In this document: piece by piece, positions 54,552-63,945 of the stretch | How the letters are laid out: each line of letters starts with the position of its first letter | Numbering within the stretch: position 1 is the stretch's first letter | Assembly: GCA_010672585.1 (NCBI GenBank) | Contig: JAAHGF010000003.1 | Location: 62,001 to 126,000, forward strand | Length of the DNA: 64,000 bases | Source of the DNA: Okeania sp. SIO1I7 | GTDB lineage: Bacteria > Cyanobacteriota > Cyanobacteriia > Cyanobacteriales > Microcoleaceae | Reading direction: 5' to 3' | Notes under the pieces: model-generated | The model's input: only the letters and a program-made list of their open reading frames with translations | Database searches by the model: none | Told to the model about the DNA's origin: nothing | Made by a program: the position numbers and the translations under genes

Positions 54552-54642
54552 TATAGCAGAAGGCAGAAGGCAGAAGGAAAAATCTACCTAGTCTAAGTTT
54601 TAAGCTCTTGAGCTGTCCGCGTCCTTTGCTTCAACTGCTATA
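54552..54642 (+). mobile_element. MITE-3, copy B
   Basis: TATAGCAG at the left, a (GAAGGCA)n array, GTTTTAAGCTCTTGAGCTGT, and CTGCTATA at the right, 91 bases, with TA at both outer ends. It begins at the stop codon of the preceding gene. Confidence 0.75.
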
Positions 54643-54875
54643 CCAAATATCAACAACTTTTCTATGTTTTCTTGAGCGGAGTGGGGGAGATGTTCAACAA
54701 TTAATAATTAATTATTGGCGTTGCATAAGTGCGGGATGATTTTAATAGTTTTGTTTGTGGAGTAAGCATCTTGCCCGTTCCTGATATTTTCACGCTACTC
54801 CCTACTCCCTAATTCCTACCCCCTCTTTTCTAGAGATGTCTACTCAAAAATTATCTAATATTAAAGTTAATTAAT

Positions 54876-55349
54876 ATGGCTAAAATTATGCAAAAACAAT
54901 TAATTGCTCTTGTCTCAGTTGCTTCATTATTTTTTTCCGCTAATATTGCCTTAGCTAGAACTCATGGCGCTCATTGTTTAAATAATAATAATGGGGAGTT
55001 AAATCAATGCAAAGTCAACATAGATATTTCGGGTAAGCGCCTGGATATAGCATTTGATAAAGAAGAATATCAAGATGCTAATTTCACTTTAAAGAAAGAA
55101 CAAATTACAGAACTTTCTACAGGAGATTATGCAAAAACTCAAGTCAGAAAAAGTATTGCTAAAGGTATTCTTTCTCCTGTAGGTGGAATAATTAGTGCTA
55201 TAGATAAACAAGCTAGAATTCAAATAGCAATTGTTTATTTAGATACACAAAATAATGAAAATGTTACTTTGGTTGATATACCTAGTCGATATGCTTTATT
55301 ATTCAGACAAGAACTTGAAACTATGACGGGATTAAAAGTTAAGAAATAA
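54876..55349 (+). CDS. Exported protein of unknown function, paralogue 2
   Basis: 157 residues, signal peptide QLIALVSVASLFFSANIALA, mature start RTHGAHCLN. Shares GAHCLN, GELNQCKV, ITELSTGDYAK and VYLDTQNNENVTLVDIP with paralogue 1, about half identical by eye. The start may be the second Met (MQKQ, four codons on). A Gly-containing hydrophobic segment is again central. Tandem duplication with MITE-3 inserted between the copies. Function unknown. Confidence 0.7.
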   Translation: MAKIMQKQLIALVSVASLFFSANIALARTHGAHCLNNNNGELNQCKVNIDISGKRLDIAFDKEEYQDANFTLKKEQITELSTGDYAKTQVRKSIAKGILSPVGGIISAIDKQARIQIAIVYLDTQNNENVTLVDIPSRYALLFRQELETMTGLKVKK

Positions 55350-55591
55350 GAAAGTAGTAGGTTTTATGCGGTAGGTTTTAGGTGGTGAAAAAAAACTTAC
55401 TGCTGTTTGCTACTCCGTAAGCATTCAGCTATTAGCAATAATAACCTGTACTTAAGGACGGGTTTTAAATGAATACAGACTTTAGAGCTGACTTTTGTAG
55501 TAAAATTTTTCGTTTCTCAGTCAATAAAGCTTTTATCACTCATTAAAAGCAATAGCTGATAGCTGATAGCTGACGGCTGAATGCTTACCGA

Positions 55592-55792
55592 AAAATTGTG
55601 GTTTAAAGCCTCCCCTTTTCAGGGGATAATAAGCGGTCGTTTGCGGAGCAGTCCGTTAGGATGGGATGGATGGGTTTCCTAACCATATCCAATCGACCAA
55701 GAGAAGAAAAATTTTCATGATTAGTCAATCCTCTCCTTGAAAAGAAGAGGTAATTATTAATTATTAATTATTAATTATTAATTGTTGAAGCT
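55592..55792 (-). repeat. Dispersed repeat R1, copy 5 (long form, reversed)
   Basis: ACCGAAAAATTG, GGTTTAAAGCCTCCCCTTTT, the central module ending CCAATCGACCAAGAGAAG, then GTCAATCCTCTCCTTG, and a (TAATTAT)n array ending TTGTTGAAG. Confidence 0.85.
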
Positions 55793-55886
55793 ACTCCCCC
55801 GCTCAAAAAAGAAAGTTTAAAAGAATCTAAAAAAACAAGGTAAAAGCAATAAAAATTGATAAGGCGAAAAACTTGAGAGAACATAT

Positions 55887-55992
55887 TATAACAGTCGAAG
55901 CAAAGGGCGCGGACATATCAAAAGCTTAAAACTCAGACAACGCCAGATTTTCCCTTCTCCCTTCTTCCTTCTTCCTTCTTTCTTCTGCTATA
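55887..55992 (-). mobile_element. MITE-3, copy C (reversed)
   Basis: TATAACAG at the left and CTGCTATA at the right, 106 bases, with GAAGCAAAGGGCGCGGACAT and AAAGCTTAAAACTCAGACAA, then a (TTCCTTC)n array next to the right end. Confidence 0.75.
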
Positions 55993-56074
55993 TAAATTAA
56001 AAAATACCTACAAACTCTATATGTTTTTCTAAAATCAAATTAATATTGAGGTTAATTTTGAGGATTTATGATTT

Positions 56075-57346
56075 ATGACCCCTGAAACAATAGTCAAACA
56101 ATCTTTAGGAACAACAGGCGGATATACAACATTTAGTGCTGACAACTTCAACGCTTTTGTAATGAACACCTACGGGCGTTTTCCCATTGCCCTCGAACGT
56201 GGTGAAGGTTGTCGTGTTTGGGATACTGAAGGAAAAGAATATCTAGATTTTGTGGCCGGAATTGCTACCTGCACCCTTGGTCACGCTCACCCCGTAATGA
56301 TGGCAACAGTCTCGCAACAAATTCAACGACTACATCATGTATCCAATCTATACTATATCCCAGTTCAGGGAGAATTAGCACAGTGGTTGACAGAACACTC
56401 CTGTGCAGACAAAGCATTTTTCTGTAACTCTGGAGCAGAAGCTAACGAAGGAGCAATAAAATTAGCCCGCAAATATGCTCACGAAAAATTAGATATAGAA
56501 AATCCCACAATTTTGACCGCCCATGCTAGTTTCCATGGACGAACTCTAGCAACTATTACCGCAACAGGACAACCAAAATATCATAAAGGTTTTAGCCCCC
56601 TAATGCCAGGATTTTATTATGTGCCCTACAATGATATTGCTGCTATAGAAAATGCGATCGCTGAATTAGACAAAGACAAACGACAAGTTGCAGCTATTAT
56701 GCTAGAAGGACTCCAGGGAGAAGGTGGCGTTCGCCCTGGTGATGTGGCTTACTTTCAAAGAATTAGAGAAATTTGCGACGAGAAAGGCATTCTTTTAATA
56801 TTAGATGAAGTACAAGTAGGGATGGGTCGTAGTGGCAAACTTTGGGGATATGAAAATCTGGGCATTGAACCAGATATTTTTACTTCCGCTAAGGGACTAG
56901 GTGGAGGTATTCCCATCGGAGCAATGTTATGCAAATCTCACTGTGATGTTTTTGAACCAGGCAGTCATGCTAGCACTTTTGGTGGAAACCCTTTTGTTTG
57001 TTCGGTAGCGCTCGCTGTTTGTCAAACTTTGGAACAGGAAAATTTATTGACAAATGTACAGCAGAGAGGCGAACAGTTGCGAGTAGGGTTAAATGCTATT
57101 GCCACTAAATATCCCGACCTATTTACCGAAGTGCGAGGTTGGGGTTTGATTAATGGTATGGAGTTGAAAGCAGATGTGGAGTTGACTTCTATCGATATAG
57201 TCAAAGCTGCCATGAATGAAGGTTTATTAATTGTACCTGCTGGTCCGAAAGTATTGCGCTTTGTACCTCCACTTATTGTAACTGCTGCCGAAGTTACTAT
57301 AGCTGTGGATGCTTTGGCAAGAGCGATCGCGACTTTAGTTAAGTAG
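56075..57346 (+). CDS. argD: Acetylornithine aminotransferase
   Basis: A 423-residue class III PLP aminotransferase of arginine biosynthesis (N-acetylglutamate semialdehyde to N-acetylornithine). Cofactor-site residues are in FFCNSGAEANEGAIKLAR, HASFHGRTLAT, LDEVQVGMGRSGKLW and the PLP Lys in TSAKGLGGGIPIGAM. GGNPFVCSVALAV and LRFVPPLIVT complete the active site. Length is normal, with a short cyanobacterial N-terminal extension. Monocistronic. Confidence 0.94.
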   Translation: MTPETIVKQSLGTTGGYTTFSADNFNAFVMNTYGRFPIALERGEGCRVWDTEGKEYLDFVAGIATCTLGHAHPVMMATVSQQIQRLHHVSNLYYIPVQGELAQWLTEHSCADKAFFCNSGAEANEGAIKLARKYAHEKLDIENPTILTAHASFHGRTLATITATGQPKYHKGFSPLMPGFYYVPYNDIAAIENAIAELDKDKRQVAAIMLEGLQGEGGVRPGDVAYFQRIREICDEKGILLILDEVQVGMGRSGKLWGYENLGIEPDIFTSAKGLGGGIPIGAMLCKSHCDVFEPGSHASTFGGNPFVCSVALAVCQTLEQENLLTNVQQRGEQLRVGLNAIATKYPDLFTEVRGWGLINGMELKADVELTSIDIVKAAMNEGLLIVPAGPKVLRFVPPLIVTAAEVTIAVDALARAIATLVK

Positions 57347-57459
57347 AATCAAATCAGGTTGTACAGTTATCCAAAAATTTCTGCCGAAAACGAAGTAGGG
57401 ATGTTTTATGGAGCGTCCCTACATATTTCTAGTATAGAATCATTGTTCTTTCCTGACTA

Positions 57460-57910
<451 letters not shown>

Positions 57911-58518
57911 ATAGAGTTTGTGAGAAGGTGGGGAGATGGAGATGGGGAGATAGTTATAGAGGATTTTGAAAAAGGTACTTTTAATAACCGGACTTGATAT
58001 AATATCAGTATAATTCATGCCCCGTAGGGGTTTGGTCAGCAAACCCAAACCATACTTGGGGTTTTTGCCAATATTGATGGTAGAACCTTAGCAGAGTTAG
58101 GGAAGCAACGATTCTCGTCATCTATCCTTAAGTAACAGAGTTTTGGGACTGGATGAGGAACCTACTGGATCGACTACTTTCAAAAAATCGAATTGGGATT
58201 GTTAGCGATCGCTTCTTCAATTTCTCATATAGAATCCGGGTAAGTTAGTCACTGCAGTCATCATTGCAACTGGAACAGTGGAAAGAAGCAATCTCATGGG
58301 TGGTATAAGATCGCTTCCCTTTGATCGCAATTACAACTGTTTAACTGGATTTGGTATCATCCCCTGTCGAAGACAAAACAAGCTGTCTGCACTCGGGCGA
58401 ACGCTCGGGTTTGTTTTTCTTCTCCCACAAACTGCAATATAGGTGAAAGATTGAATTCTCTCAAAGCAAACTCAGGATACTAGCAAAGAGTAACCTTTTC
58501 ACCTATGTACCCAATGAT
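57911..58518. other. Gene-free region downstream of the haloperoxidase
   Basis: Contains a MITE-2-like right end at 57988-57999 (CCGGACTTGATA then TAA) and otherwise no recognised feature. ACTCGGGCGAACGCTCGGG followed by TTTGTTTTTCTT at 58391-58420 holds a direct repeat of CTCGGG and is not a convincing terminator. Confidence 0.45.
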
Positions 58519-60378
58519 TCATCGCCGACCAATTCTCACAATGTCACCATCAAACGTTGGTACAGACAAGACGAAGGGATCTGTAGGATAAGTCAATGCC
58601 TGTTCTTCAAGAATACCAATAGCAATCTCCTCGCCCATGCGAACGCTATCGTAATAGTCGGTAAAGTAGTGAACTCCTGCCATATTTCGACCAATGGAAA
58701 TATTAGCCGCTAGTTTATTCAGTTCACCCTCAAGAGTTAGAGCTTCAGAAATATGATTAATTGGGCTTTCTACCAAGGCACTACCATCATCATTTGCTCG
58801 AAAAGCAACCAACTTATCACCTTCCTCCATACGTTTGAACCTATATTCATTACTACTATCCTTGACAAGCACTGCACTCGTGTCAAAAAATGCCTTAAGA
58901 ATAGTTACACAAGCACCAGCAACGGTAGCGTGTCCAGCACCATAAGCAGGGTGCATGGGAGATCCTTCAGGAAATGCCATTGGTAACAGATAACTACCTT
59001 CAGCTATTGCGGAAATATTTCCGAGAGTACTTGTTGCCAAATCACCATTTCCATTGGTTTCTAGCTTATCTAGGAACCCCTGAACGTATTTGAGCAAAGA
59101 TTCTGGGATAAATTCATTCTTGATCGCACTGTCAGATTCATTGTTACGACGCACCAGTTCAACTCGTGCTGCTAGAGCCTCTGGTCGCAAGCGAATATGA
59201 TTGTTAAACTTCTGGAAACGAACAGCCTTGAGCGCTCGTGTTGCTACCTCAGTCACCAATGTCAAAATGTGGGGACCCCCATAAAGAGCAAAACCATTAG
59301 CGTGACGGCGAGTTGTGGGATCTCCTGCTGCTACACCACCTCCAGAGAGATGATCGAAACCAGGATCGAAAGGAGTTCCCATTCCCAACAGAATCAGACA
59401 AGCATTGAGATAAGCTTCATAAAGGGCATCGTAGTGGACATAGGTTGCCAGGTCGCGGGGTGTGGAAATAAAGCGACGTCCAGGAGCATAGCTTTCTCGT
59501 GCCTGTGCAATACCCCGCTGAACTTCAACATACTTTGTAAAATCGGTCATATAGTCTGTTCCTGGTGTCGCTATGGGAACTTTTTGGTTGATTTCCAGAA
59601 CACCATAGGCAATTTTTCCTGTAGTGACACCATCCTCTCCATTGACAGCTCTGTTACCAATCAGCAAAAATTGAGACAGGTAAGGTCCCACTTCTACCCC
59701 TGGAGAAGACCCACGAAATACCGTCTGTAGGTCGAGTTTTCCTTTCTGGCTGACTCTTTTTCTTTTCTGGTTGACTTTTCGGGGTCGTCCATTTTGATTT
59801 TGGACGTAACCAAGTTTATTGAGGCGAGCAATTGATGCTTTCAAATTTTCATTTTTTGCACCTTTCTCAAAATCGTTAAAAGGACAATCGCGAATAATAG
59901 CCAGTTCATATACCTCTGCCATCTCAAAAATCAGTTCCAGGTTTATGTCTCCAGTGAAATCTAACAATGGTGGTGCGGGAGGCATGGTTACAGCTTGGGC
60001 ATCAGGTCCTTCTAGATCGTGCACAACTCCTGCAGTTGGAGCTTCCCACTGTCTAAAACCATTAAGGAAATTCGGATTTTCCTCTTCTACAATTTTGCCA
60101 TTGACAACCTTATACTTTGCACCATGACGAACTCTATCGGTAAAAGGATCGATGAAGCCATCATCGATCGCTCGGCGAAATTCTACAAAGTCTCTTGGAT
60201 CTTGTAATAATCCTGTGTTGGGGTTATGGATTAAACCTTTGGTAAAGGACATGAAATACTGATCGCCTGCGTAGCGCTCTTCGTCCCCATTAGCTTGATG
60301 GGTTGGATATTGGCGACTTCTGGCTAATTCAGCGGCATTAACACGAATGGAATAAGATTTTTGACGACGCTCGTTCAT
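58519..60378 (-). CDS. Vanadium-dependent haloperoxidase
   Basis: A 619-residue enzyme of the algal bromoperoxidase type, which oxidises halide with peroxide using bound vanadate. By motif the vanadate ligands are Lys390 and Arg398 (RFQKFNNHIRLRPE), then HPAYGAGHATVAGAC with His476, Gly482 and the acid/base His483. Arg564 and the covalent His570 are in GRNMAGVHYFTD. The Ser usually present just before the Gly-His pair reads Ala481. No signal peptide. A basic stretch near 205-220 (NQKRKRVSQKGK) looks like a loop. GC content is higher than its surroundings. Confidence 0.88.
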   Translation of the reverse strand: MNERRQKSYSIRVNAAELARSRQYPTHQANGDEERYAGDQYFMSFTKGLIHNPNTGLLQDPRDFVEFRRAIDDGFIDPFTDRVRHGAKYKVVNGKIVEEENPNFLNGFRQWEAPTAGVVHDLEGPDAQAVTMPPAPPLLDFTGDINLELIFEMAEVYELAIIRDCPFNDFEKGAKNENLKASIARLNKLGYVQNQNGRPRKVNQKRKRVSQKGKLDLQTVFRGSSPGVEVGPYLSQFLLIGNRAVNGEDGVTTGKIAYGVLEINQKVPIATPGTDYMTDFTKYVEVQRGIAQARESYAPGRRFISTPRDLATYVHYDALYEAYLNACLILLGMGTPFDPGFDHLSGGGVAAGDPTTRRHANGFALYGGPHILTLVTEVATRALKAVRFQKFNNHIRLRPEALAARVELVRRNNESDSAIKNEFIPESLLKYVQGFLDKLETNGNGDLATSTLGNISAIAEGSYLLPMAFPEGSPMHPAYGAGHATVAGACVTILKAFFDTSAVLVKDSSNEYRFKRMEEGDKLVAFRANDDGSALVESPINHISEALTLEGELNKLAANISIGRNMAGVHYFTDYYDSVRMGEEIAIGILEEQALTYPTDPFVLSVPTFDGDIVRIGRR

Positions 60379-60499
60379 AAAATTCTCCTATTGTTTTATT
60401 TACAGCGGGTCTAGTTAAAAACAGGCACGCAACTTGGTAAGTTATTAGAAAAATTAAGTGGCATACTCGTCTGTTATGTAGAACCCCTAAGCGTATCTT

Positions 60500-60638
60500 T
60501 GTCTTCTTACTTCATAACTGGATATAGATATGCAATTATGAAATAAATAAATTATTTATCAAAATAGGGAAGTTGAATACAACATCTCTACTCTCAATGT
60601 CTTCTTACTTCATAACTGGATATAGATATGCAATTATC
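60500..60638. repeat. Direct 39-base repeats upstream of the haloperoxidase
   Basis: TCTTCTTACTTCATAACTGG and ATATAGATATGCAATTAT occur twice, 98-99 bases apart, 120-260 bases upstream of the haloperoxidase start. They could be a duplicated regulatory site or chance duplication. Confidence 0.7.
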
Positions 60639-60689
60639 AAGTAAATAATTATTTCAGTACTTACGCAAAGACATTAGACCTCTCCGGAA

Positions 60690-60822
60690 AAAAGGGAGTA
60701 GGGAGTAGGGAGTAGGGAGTAGGGGGAAAGAATTGATTATTTATACCGGATAATTGATTTGATTTTTGATTATCGGAGAGGTCTACTGTATATAGGTAAG
60801 AGCGGCATCGGGAGAATGTCAA
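60690..60822 (+). mobile_element. GGGAGTA heptamers and an IS200/IS605-type right end
   Basis: (GGGAGTA)n at 60696-60725, then GAGCGGCATCGGGAGAATGTCAA ending at 60822. The body of the element is missing. Confidence 0.6.
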
Positions 60823-61290
60823 GTTGGCTCATCAAGAACTTTAAAATCTTCTAGCTTAAACCCATTATGATCCTCTAATTTATTGGCTTGTATATGGTCC
60901 ATAACTACAGCTATAACTGCTGGCCAAATATATTGACAATTATAAGCATTTTTGATAATCAGGAAAAAAGACATATATGCCTTTTGCAGCTAAATATTCT
61001 AAATGTTGTTCATAAAATTGTGGTAAACAAAGAGAAAAACCATGTAAGTATGTAATAACTTTTAGTTTACCATTTTTTCGGCGGGGGTTTTGAGGAGCAT
61101 AAATTATCACAAAATCACCATTTTTATGATTTCCTACTTGATAAATTGTATAAATTATTTTATCTTTTTTATTCACATCTTTCCAGAATACTTGATAACC
61201 AGAATATTCTGCAAATTCCCATCCTTCAGGAGGCTGAGGAGCAGGGATTGGTTCGTCTATATCATCTTCCAAATGGTACTGTGTTAATAA
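60823..61290 (-). pseudogene. Alpha/beta hydrolase, frameshifted and cut by an IS end
   Basis: The intact first part reads LEDDIDEPIPAPQPPEGWEF, DFVIIYAPQNPRRKNGKLKV and ITYLHGFSLCLPQFYEQHLE (oxyanion HG). After FPDYQK the frame is lost in an A-run near 60955. In the next frame it continues AYNCQYIWPAVIAVVMDHIQ, LEDHNGFKLEDFKVLDEPT, then meets the IS right end at 60822. The nucleophile and His parts are gone. No canonical ATG start exists; TTG at 61272. Confidence 0.75.
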
Positions 61291-61302
61291 TAAACTCAGA
61301 GA

Positions 61303-61923
61303 TCAAATACATTCAGCAACATTACCAGGAAGAGGGCCTACTTGTACTGAGGGTAAAGCATTAACTAATAAACTAATTAGAGAGCCAATAAATAACCAAC
61401 GCCAATTTTCTGTTCTTACCCAAATTCCTATACCAACTAATAAGACAAAAACATTGATGATAATAGTTATAATTGGTATATTTGCATTGACTGGAACATA
61501 ACGCAAAACACCAGCAAAAATTTCTGGTTTTAACTCTAGTCCTAAATAATTTTTAATTATATCATATCCAGCTAACCCAAAAGCCAGTAGCCAAGATGAA
61601 ACTCTGACAAATTTATTAGCCCATTGAGCACCTGAAGCAAAAGCTAACTCAATAGCAACAACAATTAATAAAGGAACAGTTAGATAATGGAGTAAATATC
61701 GTATTTGAGAAAGGTTTTCTAATAGTTCTCCTTCACCAATAAACTTACCACTAAAGAGAATTAAATTATCGTAAATCGAACTAATTAATACAATTGGCAA
61801 GACAATCATTGCCCAATTATTTTATATGCGAAAGAAAGGGTGAGCAAAAAGTAAAATAATTAATTCAACTATCGCTATAATTAAATGTTATAAAGGATAA
61901 ATCGTTTCTAAAATAGAATCCAT
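61303..61923 (-). pseudogene. Multi-pass membrane protein with two in-frame stops
   Basis: From ATG at 61923 the frame reads MDSILETIYPL, stop, HLIIAIVELIILLFAHPFFRI, stop, NNWAMIVLPIVLISSIYDNL and continues open to 61303 with about five further hydrophobic segments. Both stops are TAA and each would be Gln (CAA) with one C-to-T change. The C-terminus LPSVQVGPLPGNVAECI looks natural. Family unknown. It lies immediately upstream of the broken hydrolase in the same orientation. Confidence 0.7.
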
Positions 61924-62286
61924 TTTTCACCTCATTTACTCTGATATTTTTGACAAATGAAAAAGTTAGAAAAAAAATTATATTTTTGATTCAGATAATT
62001 GAGTTTTATCACTTGTATTTTTTTGAATTTGAACAATGATAACTTTCACTAAATAACTGTACAATCTATAAAACTCATATAATTTTTCATATAGAACCTA
62101 TTTGGGTTCTATAATTTAACCTAATATAAAGTTCATATAATTTTTAAACAGTTGGAAACTCTCGTAACTTAACTAGCTATCAGCTATTAGCTATGATAGA
62201 TATTTCCAATAATAAAAAATAAAATCAATCATCCAGCAGAAATCATCAATTCTTTCTCTCTACTCCCTACTGCCTACTCCCTAATA
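61924..62286. other. Gene-free gap before the GHL10 gene
   Basis: AT-rich with an AACCTATTTGGGTTCTATA repeat at 62095-62113, an AGCTATTAGCTATG repeat near 62175-62195 and a CTCCCTACTGCCTACTCCC run ending 5 bases before the ATG at 62287. Confidence 0.55.
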
Positions 62287-63585
62287 ATGAATAAAATTAA
62301 TCATCAATTCAAACAATTAAAAATCTGGCTAGGAATAGGAGTAACGATCGCTTTTCTTTCTATTTCTCTATACGCAATAGTAAGCTCGCCAAAATTAGTC
62401 ACTGCAAAAGCTATACCCGAAAAAAAAGAGGTGCGTGGTGTCTGGATAACTAATGTTAGTAGTACTGTATTATTTGCTCCCTGGGGAATAAACCGCGCCC
62501 TCCGTCAACTTTCTCAACTCAACTTCAATACTGTTTATCCCGTAACCTGGAATAGAGGTAACACATTTTATCCCAGTGACCTTGCTCGAAAAGTTACGGG
62601 TCAACCTCAAGACCCTACCCTTGCCACATTTCGCCTTGGTCGGGATGTACTTAGAGAAATATTTACACAGTCCCACCGACAAGGTTTACGAGTCATCCCT
62701 TGGTTTGAATATGGTTTCATGGCACCAATAAATTCTCTGTTAGTCAAACGCCATCCCCACTGGGTGACAACCAGTCTGGACAAAAATAGAAATTTTTCTG
62801 AAGATATATTTGAATTAGAACTTAAAGACCTGCTCCCAGAAACAGATGAACAGTCCTTATTAACAACACTACAACAGTCTCTCTCTATCAATAATGTTTG
62901 GCTTAACCCCATTCACCCCCAAGTGCAAAAATTTTTTATCGACCTGGTATTAGAGGTTGTCAAAAAATACGATGTCGATGGTATTCAAATAGACGATCGC
63001 TTTGCCATGCCAGTACAATTAGGCTACGATCCAATTACAGTCCGCCTCTACAGGGAACAACATCAGGGTAAAATGCCTCCAGAAGATTTTACAGACCCAG
63101 AATGGATGCAATGGCGGGCAAATCAAATAACTGCTTTAATGGAAAGACTTTATAAAGCCGTCAAAGCAGTTAAACCTAATTGTATAGTATCCTTGTCCTC
63201 TAATCCTGATGACTTTGCTTATAAATTATATTTGCAAGATTGGCCAACTTGGATAAAGCGAGGTATCGTAGACGAATTTGTTTTACAGGTGTATCGAGAT
63301 AACTTACCCTCATTTTTAACAGAATTAGAACAACCAGAAGTGAAATTGGCCAAAAGTAAAATTCCTTTCAGTATTGGTATTCTCACCGGCACCATGAAAA
63401 CACCCATGAAAATAGAGCAAATTCAACAACAAGTCAAAGCAGTACGCGATCGCCACTTTGCCGGAGTATCTTTTTTCTATTGGGAAACCTTATGGGGTTA
63501 TATGACTCCAAATTCACCCCAAGAGCGGCGGACTGGTTTCAAGCAAATGTTTCCTACCTCAGTATCTCGCCCCAAAGGGGAGTAG
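62287..63585 (+). CDS. Family 10-like glycosyl hydrolase (GHL10/DUF187), membrane-anchored or secreted
   Basis: A 432-residue protein with an N-terminal hydrophobic segment (about 15-33). The barrel starts EVRGVWITNVSSTVLF and contains FNTVYPVTWNRGNTFYPS, VIPWFEYGFMAP, the acidic strand DVDGIQIDDRFAMP and GVSFFYWETLWGY, as in the GHL10 family (PF02638). Members are thought to act on peptidoglycan-linked or other polysaccharides outside the membrane; the substrate is not known. The C-terminal PTSVSRPKGE is encoded by a dispersed repeat that supplies the stop. Confidence 0.85.
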   Translation: MNKINHQFKQLKIWLGIGVTIAFLSISLYAIVSSPKLVTAKAIPEKKEVRGVWITNVSSTVLFAPWGINRALRQLSQLNFNTVYPVTWNRGNTFYPSDLARKVTGQPQDPTLATFRLGRDVLREIFTQSHRQGLRVIPWFEYGFMAPINSLLVKRHPHWVTTSLDKNRNFSEDIFELELKDLLPETDEQSLLTTLQQSLSINNVWLNPIHPQVQKFFIDLVLEVVKKYDVDGIQIDDRFAMPVQLGYDPITVRLYREQHQGKMPPEDFTDPEWMQWRANQITALMERLYKAVKAVKPNCIVSLSSNPDDFAYKLYLQDWPTWIKRGIVDEFVLQVYRDNLPSFLTELEQPEVKLAKSKIPFSIGILTGTMKTPMKIEQIQQQVKAVRDRHFAGVSFFYWETLWGYMTPNSPQERRTGFKQMFPTSVSRPKGE

Positions 63586-63745
63586 GGGAGTAGGGGCGAA
63601 TGGTATTCGCCCTCGCAATAAGAGGATATCTGAAAAGTTGTTTAATACTGAATTTTGCCCCCCTAGCCCCCCAATTCTGGGGGGAACAAGAATCCATTAG
63701 CTAGTAAAAGTCCCCCAATTTTGGGGGATGCGCGGGGGCTTTCTT
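63586..63745. repeat. Composite of GGGCGAATG hairpin and G/C-run palindromes
   Basis: GTAGGGGCGAATGGTATTCGCCC (63593-63615), then TTTGCCCCCCTAGCCCCCCAA with TTCTGGGGGGAACAAG and TCCCCCAATTTTGGGGGA, the same family as 23950-24250. Confidence 0.75.
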
Positions 63746-63827
63746 TATATAGCTACGAGCCTGCCCTTGCAATACTTAATATTATGTATTAGGGATAGAG
63801 CAAAACTACCTAATAATTAAGGTTTAA

Positions 63828-63945
63828 AGCCTTTCCTTTAAAGGATAAACAATGAATTAATTTTCCTTTGAATCAATCCTATCCGTTTTCAAGGAGAGAT
63901 AATTATTAATTATTAATTATTAATTATTAATTGTTGAAGAGCTTG
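63828..63945 (-). repeat. Dispersed repeat R1, copy 6 (short form, reversed)
   Basis: GGTTTAAAGCCTTTCCTTTA, then CAATCCTATCCGTTTTCAAG and GAGAGATAATTATTAATTAT ending in TTGTTGAAGAGC. Confidence 0.75.

Larger units (their letters stand above)
55350..56074. repeat. Repeat-filled region before argD
   Basis: Holds AGCTGAT repeats (55415-55440 and 55550-55585), R1 copy 5 (55592-55792) and MITE-3 copy C (55887-55992). The last 80 bases before argD are AT-rich. Confidence 0.75.

Noticed and set aside
59197..60127. Plus-strand ORFs of 177 and 102 residues opposite the haloperoxidase
   Set aside because: They lie antisense to a well-conserved gene and show no family motif.
61858..61892. Alternative genetic code (TAA read as Gln) for the membrane-protein gene
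   Set aside because: All other genes in the window use TAA as a normal stop, so nonsense mutation is the simple explanation.
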